DNA of 64,000 nt, taken from the NCBI RefSeq assembly GCF_030845175.1, contig NZ_CP132542.1, positions 434,001 through 498,000 of the forward strand, in the 5' to 3' direction. The stretch comes from Coralliovum pocilloporae (GTDB taxonomy: Bacteria > Pseudomonadota > Alphaproteobacteria > Rhizobiales > Cohaesibacteraceae). The notes beneath the pieces were generated by a model. It ran no database searches. It saw only the letters and a list, made by a program, of their open reading frames with translations, and was not told where the DNA came from. A program made the position numbers and the translations under genes. Of this stretch, positions 33,766-42,900 are shown piece after piece. The number at the start of each line of letters is the position of its first letter. Positions within the stretch are counted from its first letter, which is position 1.

Positions 33766-34941
33766 ATGTTCACCACCTTCTTCCTGGAACTCAAACAGGC
33801 TGGCTTGCCTGTTTCCCTGCGGGAATATCTCACCCTGCTTGAGGCTCTGGACAGGGATCTCGCCAATCGCCAGGTGGAGAATTTCTACTACCTCTCCCGT
33901 ACGGCACTGGTAAAAGACGAGCGCCATCTGGACAAGTTTGACCGTATTTTCGGCAGCACTTTCAAAGGGCTAGAACTCTTGTCTGAAGATGTCACCACAG
34001 AAATTCCTGAAGAGTGGCTCAGGAAACTGGCTGAGAAATACCTGACAGAAGAAGAAAAGCAGCAGATCCAGTCACTGGGGGGCTGGGACAAGCTGATGGA
34101 GACACTCAAGGAGCGCCTCAAGGAGCAGAAAGACCGGCATCAGGGTGGCAACAAGTGGATCGGAACAGCGGGCACTTCTCCTTTCGGGGCTTATGGCTAC
34201 AATCCCGAGGGCATTCGCATTGGTCAGGATGAAAGCCGCCATCGCCGGGCCGTGAAAGTCTGGGACAAACGGGAATTCAAGGATCTCGATGATACGGTTG
34301 AACTTGGAACCCGTAACATCAAGGTTGCTCTCAGACGCCTTCGCCAGTTTGCCCGAACTGGAGCGGCAGATGAGCTTGATCTTGGCAACACAATCCGCAG
34401 CACCGCAGAGCGCGGCTATCTCGACATCCAGATGCGCCCGGAACGCCGCAACGCCATTAAGGTTCTGATCTTCTTTGATATCGGCGGTTCAATGGATGAT
34501 CATATCCGGGTGTGTGAGGAGCTGTTCTCTGCTGCCAGAACAGAATTCAAGACGCTTGAATATTTCTACTTCCACAACTGCCTCTACGAATATGTCTGGA
34601 AGGACAACAAGCGCCGCTATACGGAACGGATCCCGACCTGGGACGTGCTGCACACCTACCCTTCCGACTACAAGATCCTGTTCGTTGGTGATGCATCCAT
34701 GTCACCTTACGAGATCGCCTATCCGGGTGGTTCTGTCGAACACTGGAATGAAGAAGCCGGCGCTGTCTGGCTGGACCGTCTGTTGCAGATCTATGATCGA
34801 TCTGTCTGGCTTAATCCGACGCCGGAACAGCACTGGTCCTATACGCATTCCATCGGCATGATCCGCCAGATATTCTCGGACCGCATGTATCCACTTACGC
34901 TGGAAGGCCTGGACGAGGCCATGCGGGAGCTGAGCCGTTAA
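33766..34941 (+). CDS. CoxE-like VWA-domain protein
   Basis: The 391-residue protein begins with a helical N-domain (FFLELKQAGLPVSLREYLTL), then a charged middle region, and ends in a von Willebrand A domain. The metal-site motif is FFDIGGSMDDHIRV rather than strict DxSxS, with one Ser replaced by Gly. CoxE-type proteins act with MoxR ATPases in assembling metalloenzymes or other complexes, and the MoxR gene lies about 4 kb upstream on the same strand. The target of the pair is not apparent because no dehydrogenase is nearby. Confidence 0.88.
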   Translation: MFTTFFLELKQAGLPVSLREYLTLLEALDRDLANRQVENFYYLSRTALVKDERHLDKFDRIFGSTFKGLELLSEDVTTEIPEEWLRKLAEKYLTEEEKQQIQSLGGWDKLMETLKERLKEQKDRHQGGNKWIGTAGTSPFGAYGYNPEGIRIGQDESRHRRAVKVWDKREFKDLDDTVELGTRNIKVALRRLRQFARTGAADELDLGNTIRSTAERGYLDIQMRPERRNAIKVLIFFDIGGSMDDHIRVCEELFSAARTEFKTLEYFYFHNCLYEYVWKDNKRRYTERIPTWDVLHTYPSDYKILFVGDASMSPYEIAYPGGSVEHWNEEAGAVWLDRLLQIYDRSVWLNPTPEQHWSYTHSIGMIRQIFSDRMYPLTLEGLDEAMRELSR

Positions 34942-35065
34942 GACTTTATCGTCATCGCTATTGAGAACTGCTTAACCCTCTTTGTTTGCCTGACTTTAAG
35001 GGTCAATCACTACACTGCCAGCTATCTAACCGGGCGTGAGAACAGCCCCGATGACAGAGGTAGTG

Positions 35066-36283
35066 ATGGCAATCTCGGACTTTCAGGACGCTTTAGCAAA
35101 GCGTACCGGCTACGCCGGATGGCGAGAAAGCCTTGCTCGTCAGGGAACTGGCACCCTCTCTGTTGACTGGATAACCTCCATCACATCTCTTATGGAGCTT
35201 GAAGCTGACTGGCTTGAAATTCAGTCAGACAGCGGCCATCCCATCTATTTTCAGTCATTCAGCTGGGCAAAAACCTGGTCCAACTATTTTGCTGATGGTC
35301 CTGATGCTCCGTACCAACTGGCTATTGCGACCATACGGGACGATCACGAACTGGTCGGGATTCTTCCACTTGCACTGAAGAAAAGCTCTCTTGGGAACAT
35401 TCTGGTCGGTCTCGGCGAGCCTATTGCCCAGTATGATGACATCCTCGTCCGCCATGGCTGGAATCCGCACGTGGTTCTTGATGCCTTCTGGCGATCATTG
35501 AAGCAAAGGGTGGATATTGATGGCCTGATGCTGCGTCGCATTCGCCAAACATCACCACTCTATACATATCGCTATCTGCAGCCATGGGCCGCAGAAAGGA
35601 CCGAAGTCCCAATCCTGGATTTGAATGGCTACATCTCATCCGGAGCTGATTTCCTGGCAGAGGCATCTTCCGGCCTCAGGAAAGAAGTGCGACGCAAGGA
35701 AAAGAAGCTGGCCGAACTGGGTACGATCAAACAGAGCTTTTTCAGAGGCGGTCCTGAGGCTCAGCTTCTGACCCGCAAGGCACTCAGCTGGAAACAGGAC
35801 TGGTTGCTGGCTAACAACATGACCAGCCGGATGTTCATGGATCAGAATGCGCTCAACATGCTGATTGAGTATACCGGCCGTACAAACAGCAACACACTGG
35901 TAAGCGCGCTCTACAAAGACGACACACCCATCGCAATCGAGCTCTCCTTTGCCTGCAACAAGCATCTTGGAAGCTTTCTCGGAGCCTATGATCCTGCCTT
36001 CAGCACCAATGGGGCGGGCCTTGTTCAAATGCAGAGAACAATCCAGTGGTCGATTGAAAACAGCTTCAGTCTGTATGATCTGTTACCGCCTGATGCCAGT
36101 TACAAACGCCGGGTCTCGAACCAGACTGTTGATATTGTGGATTTTGCCTGCCCTCTTTCTGAAAGAGGCTGGTTGACCTTTTACTGGTGGAACCGCCTTC
36201 TGAAACCGCGTCTGAAGCAGACTTTCTACCGCCTGCCGGAAAGCTGGCGATATCGTCTGGTCAATGCGCTCAACGCCGGATAG
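35066..36283 (+). CDS. GNAT-like acetyltransferase (BioF2/CelD type)
   Basis: The 405-residue protein fits the Acetyltransf_6 (BioF2-like) family, with two GNAT-fold halves. Visible features are YFQSFSWAKTWSNYFA near the N-terminus, the strand-loop PYQLAIATIRDDHELVGILP, and a C-terminal domain with PIAIELSFACNKHLGSFLGA and NGAGLVQMQRTIQW. Relatives occur in exopolysaccharide loci (CelD-like). ATG at 35066 is chosen for the GAGG site just upstream; a GTG at 35036 and an ATG at 35051 are in frame. Its substrate is not inferable from the neighbours. Confidence 0.78.
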   Translation: MAISDFQDALAKRTGYAGWRESLARQGTGTLSVDWITSITSLMELEADWLEIQSDSGHPIYFQSFSWAKTWSNYFADGPDAPYQLAIATIRDDHELVGILPLALKKSSLGNILVGLGEPIAQYDDILVRHGWNPHVVLDAFWRSLKQRVDIDGLMLRRIRQTSPLYTYRYLQPWAAERTEVPILDLNGYISSGADFLAEASSGLRKEVRRKEKKLAELGTIKQSFFRGGPEAQLLTRKALSWKQDWLLANNMTSRMFMDQNALNMLIEYTGRTNSNTLVSALYKDDTPIAIELSFACNKHLGSFLGAYDPAFSTNGAGLVQMQRTIQWSIENSFSLYDLLPPDASYKRRVSNQTVDIVDFACPLSERGWLTFYWWNRLLKPRLKQTFYRLPESWRYRLVNALNAG

Positions 36284-36391
36284 CTCAATTGTTACCGTGA
36301 TTTCGCCTTTTTTGAGTTTTCGAACTAGCCAGCGTCCACACCACCGGATTATGGTGTAGGTGGTATATCTGACCGGGGTTCGCACACACGC

Positions 36392-36928
36392 ATGCAATCT
36401 TCCAACGAACGTGAGCTGGTAAGCGGCGCATTGCCGGAAATCCTTCCGAGGCTATGGCGCTTCGCAATGGTGTTGTCCGGTCGTAGAGATGTTGCCGACG
36501 ATCTGGTGCAGGCCACCTGCGTGCGTGCACTTGAACGCGCACATCAGTTTCAGCCAGGCACGCGGATAGATCGCTGGACTTTCACGATTCTGTCATCCAT
36601 TTGGAAAAATCAGCTCAGATCCGAGAAGATCCGCCAGGGCCAGGGGTTCGTAGACCCTGAAGACGTTCTTGTTGAAGATGGAAATCGGAAGATCGAGGCG
36701 AATATTTTCCTCCAACAGGTGTTGAAGGAAGTACAGGCTTTGCCGGAAGCTCAACGCGTAACAGTCCTTCTCGTATATGTTGAAGGATTGAGTTACCGCG
36801 AGGCCTCGGAAGTGCTTGATATTCCAATCGGGACCGTTATGAGTCGTCTCTCTTCAGCCAGAGCTTCCCTGGGAAAGCTGGCAAAGGATACGCCCAGCGC
36901 GTCCGGCAGAACAAGGAAAGGGTCGTAA
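36392..36928 (+). CDS. ECF RNA polymerase sigma factor
   Basis: The 178-residue protein has sigma region 2 (about 17-85, with DVADDLVQATCVRALERAHQ and IDRWTFTILSSIWKN) and region 4 (about 110-165, with LPEAQRVTVLLVYVEGLSYR and the helix-turn-helix IPIGTVMSRLSSARASL). The sequence DDLVQATCVRALE places it among the alphaproteobacterial RpoE-like ECF sigma factors. The next gene begins at the base after its stop and is its likely anti-sigma factor. Confidence 0.93.
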   Translation: MQSSNERELVSGALPEILPRLWRFAMVLSGRRDVADDLVQATCVRALERAHQFQPGTRIDRWTFTILSSIWKNQLRSEKIRQGQGFVDPEDVLVEDGNRKIEANIFLQQVLKEVQALPEAQRVTVLLVYVEGLSYREASEVLDIPIGTVMSRLSSARASLGKLAKDTPSASGRTRKGS

Positions 36929-37732
36929 ATGCCGTCTGAGGAACGGATGATCACGGACGAAATGATCGTCGCCGTTTTGGACGGGGAGGCGGACGAGAAT
37001 CTGCGTCAGGCTGTTGAAGATGCAGTCGATGCCGATCCGAACGTCGCAGCCCGGGTTGATCTGCTGGCAGCGGGTGAGCGGCCATTTGCAGAAGCGTACG
37101 ACCTTGTCCTGGAGCAGACAGATCAGACTCATCTGGCGCAACTCCTGAAAACTGCAGAAGAGAGTATCAGTAAACCTGCGCTGACGGTTGAGAATACAGG
37201 AACTGTTATCCCATGGCGTCGCCTGTCAGCTCTGGCCGCTGTACTGGTACTGGGTGTTGGCCTGGGCTTCGGCAGTTCACACCTGTCTACCCAGACGCAG
37301 CAGACGCAGATCGGCTGGCGACAGGCCGTTGCTGACTATCAGGCACTCTACACAAAAGACACTCTGGATCTCGCACGGCAAACCACAGAGCAGCAGACAA
37401 AAATTCTCGCCACAGTCTCAGAGAGACTGGGTCGACCGCTCACCCTTGAAGGTGTCAATCTTGACGGATTGAGCTATAGGCGCGCCCAGATCCTGAATTT
37501 CAAGGGGAAGGCTCTGGCCCAGCTTGCCTATCTGTCAGGTGAAGACGCGCCAATCGCGTTTTGCATTGTTGCGTCCGACAAGGGTGCAAAGCCGATGGCG
37601 ACGGAAACACGCAACGGCCTCAATATCGCCTTCTGGAACGATGGCTCGCATGCCTACATGATCATTGGTGATCTGGATGAAGAGAGCCTGAAAAAACACG
37701 CTGCGGCCCTGCAAGCCGGCCTGACATCGTAA
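36929..37732 (+). CDS. Membrane-bound anti-sigma factor
   Basis: The 267-residue protein has a cytoplasmic N-terminal helical domain (about 1-85, DEMIVAVLDGEADENLRQAV), one TM helix (about 92-112, LSALAAVLVLGVGLGFGSSH) and a periplasmic domain (about 120-265). There is no HxxxCxxC zinc motif, so it belongs to the non-ZAS anti-sigma type. It follows the ECF sigma gene without a gap, which supports a sigma/anti-sigma pair. The signal that releases the sigma factor is unknown. Confidence 0.86.
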   Translation: MPSEERMITDEMIVAVLDGEADENLRQAVEDAVDADPNVAARVDLLAAGERPFAEAYDLVLEQTDQTHLAQLLKTAEESISKPALTVENTGTVIPWRRLSALAAVLVLGVGLGFGSSHLSTQTQQTQIGWRQAVADYQALYTKDTLDLARQTTEQQTKILATVSERLGRPLTLEGVNLDGLSYRRAQILNFKGKALAQLAYLSGEDAPIAFCIVASDKGAKPMATETRNGLNIAFWNDGSHAYMIIGDLDEESLKKHAAALQAGLTS

Positions 37733-38083
37733 GATTAAAGCGCGTTGTACATAAGCGGGAAACGGTTCAGCGACAAACAACTCGTTTCAGTGAAATGTGT
37801 AAGGCGTGTTGCATGAGTTCCATTCAGCGCAACACGCTCTGATCTCGTCGTAACGGACATTGTCTTCAGCAGTTATCGGGAAGCAGAAGCCGCGGACCTG
37901 CTAAACAAGGCAAAAATCACCCATAACTGACTCAATGGCCTGTCATTTAAAGAAATAAGTCAAATGGCACTTTCTGATGTGTGCTGATCGGAAGGTCACA
38001 ACACAGATGGTCAACGGTGAAATTCAGATACAACGCGTATTCTCGTTATTAGACAACGAAGGCAAATACCCTTCGAAAAATTG
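37733..38083. other. Intergenic region with palindromic element and a decayed reading frame
   Basis: GCGTGTTGC (37804-37812) pairs with GCAACACGC (37829-37837), a long hairpin of the kind found dispersed between genes in alphaproteobacteria. Immediately after it an open frame without a start (about 37829-37930) encodes VVTDIVFSSYREAEAADLLN and ends at TGA 37928, possibly the remnant C-terminus of a lost gene. The remaining sequence shows nothing recognisable. Confidence 0.4.
37804..37837. repeat. Palindromic intergenic element
   Basis: A nine-base perfect inverted repeat (GCGTGTTGC/GCAACACGC) with a 16-base loop. A related AAGCGTGTTACGC sequence follows fliP at about 2131-2145. No T-run follows, so it is not a typical terminator. 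Confidence 0.55.
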
Positions 38084-38545
38084 CTACGAACATATAGCTT
38101 TTATCAGCTGACTCTCCGTTGTGAGCCAATCTTCCTGAAGTATTGCCTTCTCTGCGTGGCTCGCTCTTGAATCAAGATTATCCAAACCATTTAAGATCTG
38201 AAACCCTTTGTCGAAATGAACTGCTATCACGGGATGCGAATGTCTACCTGCATCTACCTTCACCGTAAAACACTTATCATCAAGCCAATAGGCAAACGGA
38301 CGCTCCCAGCAATAGACTGCGACTTTCTGTAAGCATCCAACAACGACTGACTGTTGATCACCGCCCGAACCCCAAACAATCATTCCCATATCGTTCAACA
38401 TTGTCGCTTCAACGATATTGAAGGCGATCACAAATCGTGTGCTTGAAGCATTGAAGCACGTTTCATCACGGGCCCAGGGGTGACGGTCATGCGGGGCTAT
38501 TGATTGGATGTCTAAATCATCTGGAATTCTATCTATATACTGCAC
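38084..38545 (-). CDS. Hypothetical protein in an AT-rich pocket
   Basis: The 153-residue product (MQYIDRIPDDLDIQSIAPHD) is unrecognised. It is soluble, with five cysteines, several Trp and a mixed alpha/beta pattern (RFVIAFNIVEATMLNDMGMI, HPVIAVHFDKGFQILNGL). Base composition around it (38.0-38.7 kb) is more AT-rich than in neighbouring genes, and it stands alone between a palindromic element and a dispersed repeat, which together suggest recent acquisition. An antitoxin or immunity-like role is possible but nothing in the sequence shows it. Confidence 0.62.
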   Translation of the reverse strand: MQYIDRIPDDLDIQSIAPHDRHPWARDETCFNASSTRFVIAFNIVEATMLNDMGMIVWGSGGDQQSVVVGCLQKVAVYCWERPFAYWLDDKCFTVKVDAGRHSHPVIAVHFDKGFQILNGLDNLDSRASHAEKAILQEDWLTTESQLIKAICS

Positions 38546-38794
38546 GCATAACCCTATAAATTGATAGTTCTAGTGAACATTACTTCGCGACAACATCCAA
38601 ATTTTCAATTATCTTTGCTAATCATATCGAAGTCTATGAAATCTCGCTTCTCTTTTGAGAACTAATTGAACCCACTCTGCTGACGGACATTCGTAATCCC
38701 TGCCTGATCATTGCGAAGAACATTAAAGCACCAGAACTTTAACCTGAATTGGCGGCGGTGTTTTAAGAACTTGCTCCTACGCGAGCTTTTATCC
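38546..38794. other. Intergenic region with dispersed repeat copy B
   Basis: AT-rich sequence without a gene up to about 38724, followed by a copy of the dispersed repeat. Nothing else was seen. Confidence 0.5.
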
Positions 38795-38797
38795 AAA
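38725..38797 (+). repeat. Dispersed intergenic repeat, copy B (shortened)
   Basis: This segment aligns with the first 70 or so bases of copies A and C: AAAGCACC, then TTTAACCTGAATTGGCGGCGG, TTTTAAGA and GCGAGCTTTTATC in the same order and spacing. The terminal inverted repeat of copies A and C is missing. It abuts the ferredoxin terminator. Confidence 0.62.
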
Positions 38798-38845
38798 AAG
38801 AAACCCTGCTTCCCGCGCTAGGCTATAGCGAGGAAACAGGGTTTC
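38795..38845 (-). terminator. Terminator after the ferredoxin gene
   Basis: GAAACCCTGCTTCC (38800-38813) pairs with GGAAACAGGGTTTC (38832-38845) with one mismatch, with an inner CGCTA/TAGCG stem. On the minus strand it is followed by TTTTT. Confidence 0.85.
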
Positions 38846-38866
38846 AATAATTCTGCACAAAATCTG

Positions 38867-39187
38867 TCAGGCCTGGCGTTCCGGAATCTCGAAGACCGCG
38901 CCATCAAGCTCATCCGTGATCTTGACCTGGCATGACAGACGGCTGGTCGGCCGGATGTCATAGGCAAAGTCCAGCATATCCTCTTCCATCGGATCAACGT
39001 CGCCAGCCTGATCTTTCCACTGCTCGCCAACATAGACATGACATGTCGCACAGGCGCAGGCACCACCACATTCGGCTTCAATACCCGGAACTGCATTCTT
39101 GATGGCATTTTCCATCACAGTGGTGCCATTGGCCGCTTCTACCGTGAAGGTCTTTCCGTCATGTGTCTGAAAGGTGATCGTTGCCAT
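38867..39187 (-). CDS. 2Fe-2S ferredoxin, adrenodoxin type
   Basis: This 106-residue electron carrier has the cysteine ligands in the adrenodoxin/ISC-ferredoxin arrangement: CGGACACATC (first three ligands) and RLSCQ for the fourth. The N-terminal [20 protein letters not shown] and the motif [12 protein letters not shown] are typical of this class, which serves cytochrome P450s or iron-sulfur assembly. No ISC or P450 genes flank it, so the partner is not known. It is monocistronic with its own terminator. Confidence 0.95.
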   Translation of the reverse strand: MATITFQTHDGKTFTVEAANGTTVMENAIKNAVPGIEAECGGACACATCHVYVGEQWKDQAGDVDPMEEDMLDFAYDIRPTSRLSCQVKITDELDGAVFEIPERQA

Positions 39188-39281
39188 TCCAATTCCCTAC
39201 CTGTCCGAATATGCCGCTTCGGCTCTCATGATTATTCAATTTGCCATATAAGGGATTTCTCGCTTTCAGACCAGCGTGTTT

Positions 39282-39605
39282 TTACAGCTTGGCTCGAAAG
39301 CTCCGAACCGCATCAAGCGTTTCCTTAATCAGAAAAGAAAATCGCGCCTGATTCAGGTCTGAATGGACTGCGTCATCCGAACAGTGAGGCGCCAGGAAAT
39401 CTGCAAGCGCAAGGCACCCCACCCCAAGGCTGGCCCCTTTCAGGGTATGAGCTGCAGCCCTGAATCCGTCCGGCTGATCGCGGATTATGGGACATAAGGC
39501 CTCTATCTGTTCCTCATAAAGACCCAGAACAGTCTTCATGACGTCTTCGTCTCCAAAAGTCTGTTTCTCCAGTGTCTGGAGGTTAAAAATGCCATGTTCA
39601 GACAC
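39282..39605 (-). CDS. Histidine phosphotransfer (HPt) domain protein
   Basis: The protein is a stand-alone HPt domain of about 107 residues with the phospho-accepting histidine in AAHTLKGASLGVGC (His53). HPt proteins relay phosphate between hybrid histidine kinases and response regulators. GTG at 39605 is chosen because GGAAAGG lies eight bases upstream; an ATG at 39644 would add 13 residues but has no good site. It is divergent from the GPR/RgsE-like gene, and no kinase or receiver gene is adjacent. Confidence 0.86.
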   Translation of the reverse strand: MSEHGIFNLQTLEKQTFGDEDVMKTVLGLYEEQIEALCPIIRDQPDGFRAAAHTLKGASLGVGCLALADFLAPHCSDDAVHSDLNQARFSFLIKETLDAVRSFRAKL

Positions 39606-39972
39606 ACATCTGACCTTTCCAACGATAAAAAGACGCCCCAGCATGCAGATTCCAGCACAATGTGGAAAAGACTCGGAATACGTGCAAGCGTCGATGACGG
39701 CAGAGACACCCTAGGAATTTATGGTTAACGCCCGACTACCTGATCTTAACATTAATGAAACGTCACTTTTCTGCGATTTTTCGGTTCCTTTTCTGCACTA
39801 TTCCCAGTACGATAGCCTCGCGGCGAGAACTTTGTGTATATACGTTTGGTTGCATTTCTCTTGAGCGCATCTAGGGGGACACTTGCGTATCATCGATATA
39901 TCGCGGTCGTAGAAGCCTGCTGCGTAATGTGGCAGACTAGGGTGTTTTGAGTATCGATCCGAGGCGACATTC
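39606..39972. other. Divergent promoter region before the giant coiled-coil gene
   Basis: No gene was found. A GTTAAC site (39723-39728) and CTTAACATTAATG (39747-39759) are CtrA-like fragments without the full TTAA-N7-TTAA spacing. No sigma-54 site and no strong hairpin were seen. Confidence 0.4.
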
Positions 39973-42900
39973 ATGGCGAAGAATACAACACCAAAGCAGG
40001 ATCCGGCGGAAGCAGCGCTGTCTGCGGTAGAAGAAGCATTGAAGCTGGATTTCGGTGCAGAAGACAAGGACGCTTCATCAGAAGCAGCCCCTCCGGCTGA
40101 CAAGAAGGCGTCAAAACGGGCAGCTGGCAAGGACGCGAAGGCAGCCGATGCCAAAGCGGCACGCCCTGGCATCAAGCGGCCTGCCAATGCCGCTAATGAT
40201 GATCGGCGCTCCGTTGGCAATCTTGTCTATTCACTTCAAAGGCGCCCGTCCACGGCACCGCTCTGGATCGCATTCCTCCTGTCTGTCCTCTGGATAGCCG
40301 GTGGTGCCTATGTGACCATGACATCCTTCGGAGATACGCTGAAATCACTGACAACTGTGGGCGATCTCGCAGGCAGACCGGGGCTCCTTGGCGCTGTAAT
40401 CGCCACGACATTGCCGGTTTTCTTCTTCTGGGTCATGGCCGCCATGATCAGACGTGCTCAGGAAATGCGCATTGTTGCCCGCTCCATGACGGAAGTCGCC
40501 ATCCGTCTTGCTGAGCCGGAAGGAGTCGCAAAAGAAGCTGTTGTCAGCGTTGGACAGGCCATTCGCCGTGAAGTGGCTGCCATGGGTGACGGGATTGAGC
40601 GCGCTCTTGCCCGGACCAATGAACTTGAAGTCATGGTCCACAATGAAGTCGCCTCTCTTGAACGCTCCTACAATGACAACGAATTGCGCATCCGTGCACT
40701 GATTGAAGAATTGGTCAACCAGCGCGAAGCGATCGTCAACAATTCAGAACGGGTGAGCGCGGCCATCAGTGGCGCACATTCCGGTTTCCAGGACGAATTG
40801 CTCTCCGCAAGCAGCAAAATCGTTCAGGACATCACCGATGCAGGCGGAATAATCTCATCCGGCCTCAGCGAACGCGGTGAACACATCACAGTTGCTCTTG
40901 CCAATGCCGGTGAGACAATGATTTCCATGCTGTCTGATCGCGGCACTGATCTTGTGGATCGTTTGTCCAATACAAGTCAGGATGTGACCAGCGCTTTGCA
41001 GAAAACGGGCGCTGAAGTCGCAGGCTCCCTGCAATCCGCCAGCACTGACGTGTCCAACGCCCTTCAGTCAACCGGAACAGATGTGACCAACATGCTGGCC
41101 ACCACCGGAACGGAAGTGGCCAAAACCATTTCCGATCGTGGTGACGAGGTCAATAATATCCTCTCCTATGTGGGCAGTGAAATTACGTCCAACATTGCCG
41201 CACGCGGTGATGAGGTGAATGAGAAACTCACAGCCGTCAGCAACCAGATGGAAGAGACCATCACGTCTCAGGGCCGTGACATCACAGATTCACTCAATCG
41301 CGCAAGCACAGAGCTGACAGCGTCCCTCACGCTCGCCAGCACCGAGCTCAACGCCACGGTTGAAGAGAAGCTGGGCAATGCCACACAGACCCTCACAGAC
41401 ACCGGGCAACGCGTTGTCGAGACGATCTCGACCCAGGTTGCAGACGTCAACTCCTCACTTCAGGCCACAGGCGAAGCTCTGCTTGTTGATCTCTCCCTGC
41501 GCGGCAACCAGCTGACCGACAAGCTTGATGAATCCGCAGGTCGGATTTCTGAAACAATCAGCACCAAAGGTGGTGAACTGGCGTCTCGTCTGGACACAAC
41601 CAGTGAGCGGATTGACAATGCTGTCTCTGTTCGCGGTGCGGAACTGGCAGATCGTTTGACTGCCGCCGGAGAGGCAATTGCCTCCACGTTTGACACGCGG
41701 ACCAACGATCTCGAGCTGCGCATCAACGACGCGACACAGCGCGTCAGCGACGCGTTTGGCAGCCATAGTGCCGATGTAACGGACCGTCTTGCAACGGTTG
41801 GCGCAGAAGTCGCCAAGGCCATTGCAACGCGTGGCAACCGCATTTCCGAAAGCATTCTGGAAACCAGCGAGCGGTTCTCGGCCAAACTGGCTGATGGCAC
41901 CGATGCCCTGCAGGGTATCTTCGACGAACGCGGTTCCGCCATCCGTGATCTTCTGGATCAGCGTGTCAGCTCGTTTGATGACATCGTGACCATCAAGGGC
42001 CACAATCTTGTCGACTCTCTTGGCGGACGTATCGACGACCTGTCCATCAGTCTCGACAAGCATTCCGAAACGCTGACCAGCGCAATGGAAAGCCGTATCG
42101 GCAAACTGGACCAGACCCTGGATGACAAGACGAAAGCCCTGTCCAGCCTTCTTGAAGACAGGTCTGAGGCCATTGAAATCAGCTTCAATGACACATTGAG
42201 CAAGTTCAGCTCGTCCATCGACACCCACGCAACCGGCGTTGCCGATACCCTGTCTGATCGCCTGACTGGATTTGAGACATCGATCTCCACCCGTCTCACC
42301 ACCTTTGAAGACAAGGTTGGTGGTCGTCTTGAAACGGCTGCAACAGCGTTTACCAGCAAGGCCGATTCCCTGGCCGATACGCTGGATGAGCGCACGGGAC
42401 GTATCAACGATACGCTTGACGCACGGTCCCGGCAGATCAACGAGACCCTGCTTGATCGGACAAAAGAGATCGCGCAGGCCTTCGCACAGGGTCAGACGGA
42501 AATTTCAACAGCGCTTGACGGACGCCTGTCTGAAGTTGGGGACGTTCTGTCCCGCCAGGCCAATACGCTCACAGAAACCCTGTCTGACCGTGTGGCAGAG
42601 ATCAACGTATCTCTCGGCTCCAAGGTCTTCGAAGTTGCGGAGACCCTCGATAGCCGTGCCACTGATCTGGAACGCGTCCTGAATGAACGCCTGCACAGCA
42701 TTTCAACCGCATTTGCGACAGAAAGCGAAAAGGCCCGCGAGACACTGGCGACATCTGTCGACCTTGCAAACGACACCTTGCAGGTCCGCACCCGCGAGAT
42801 CAATTCCGTTCTCGGCACGCGCAGTGCAGAGCTCGCAGCCCTTCTCGACAACCAGGGCAACACACTCGTGGCAACTCTGGAAACCCGCGGCGCGGATCTG

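Noticed and set aside
36303-36391. Possible autoregulated ECF promoter (GAACT then CGGA) before the ECF sigma gene.
   Set aside because: The spacing and -10 element fit poorly and there is no second site to compare with, so it is not supported.
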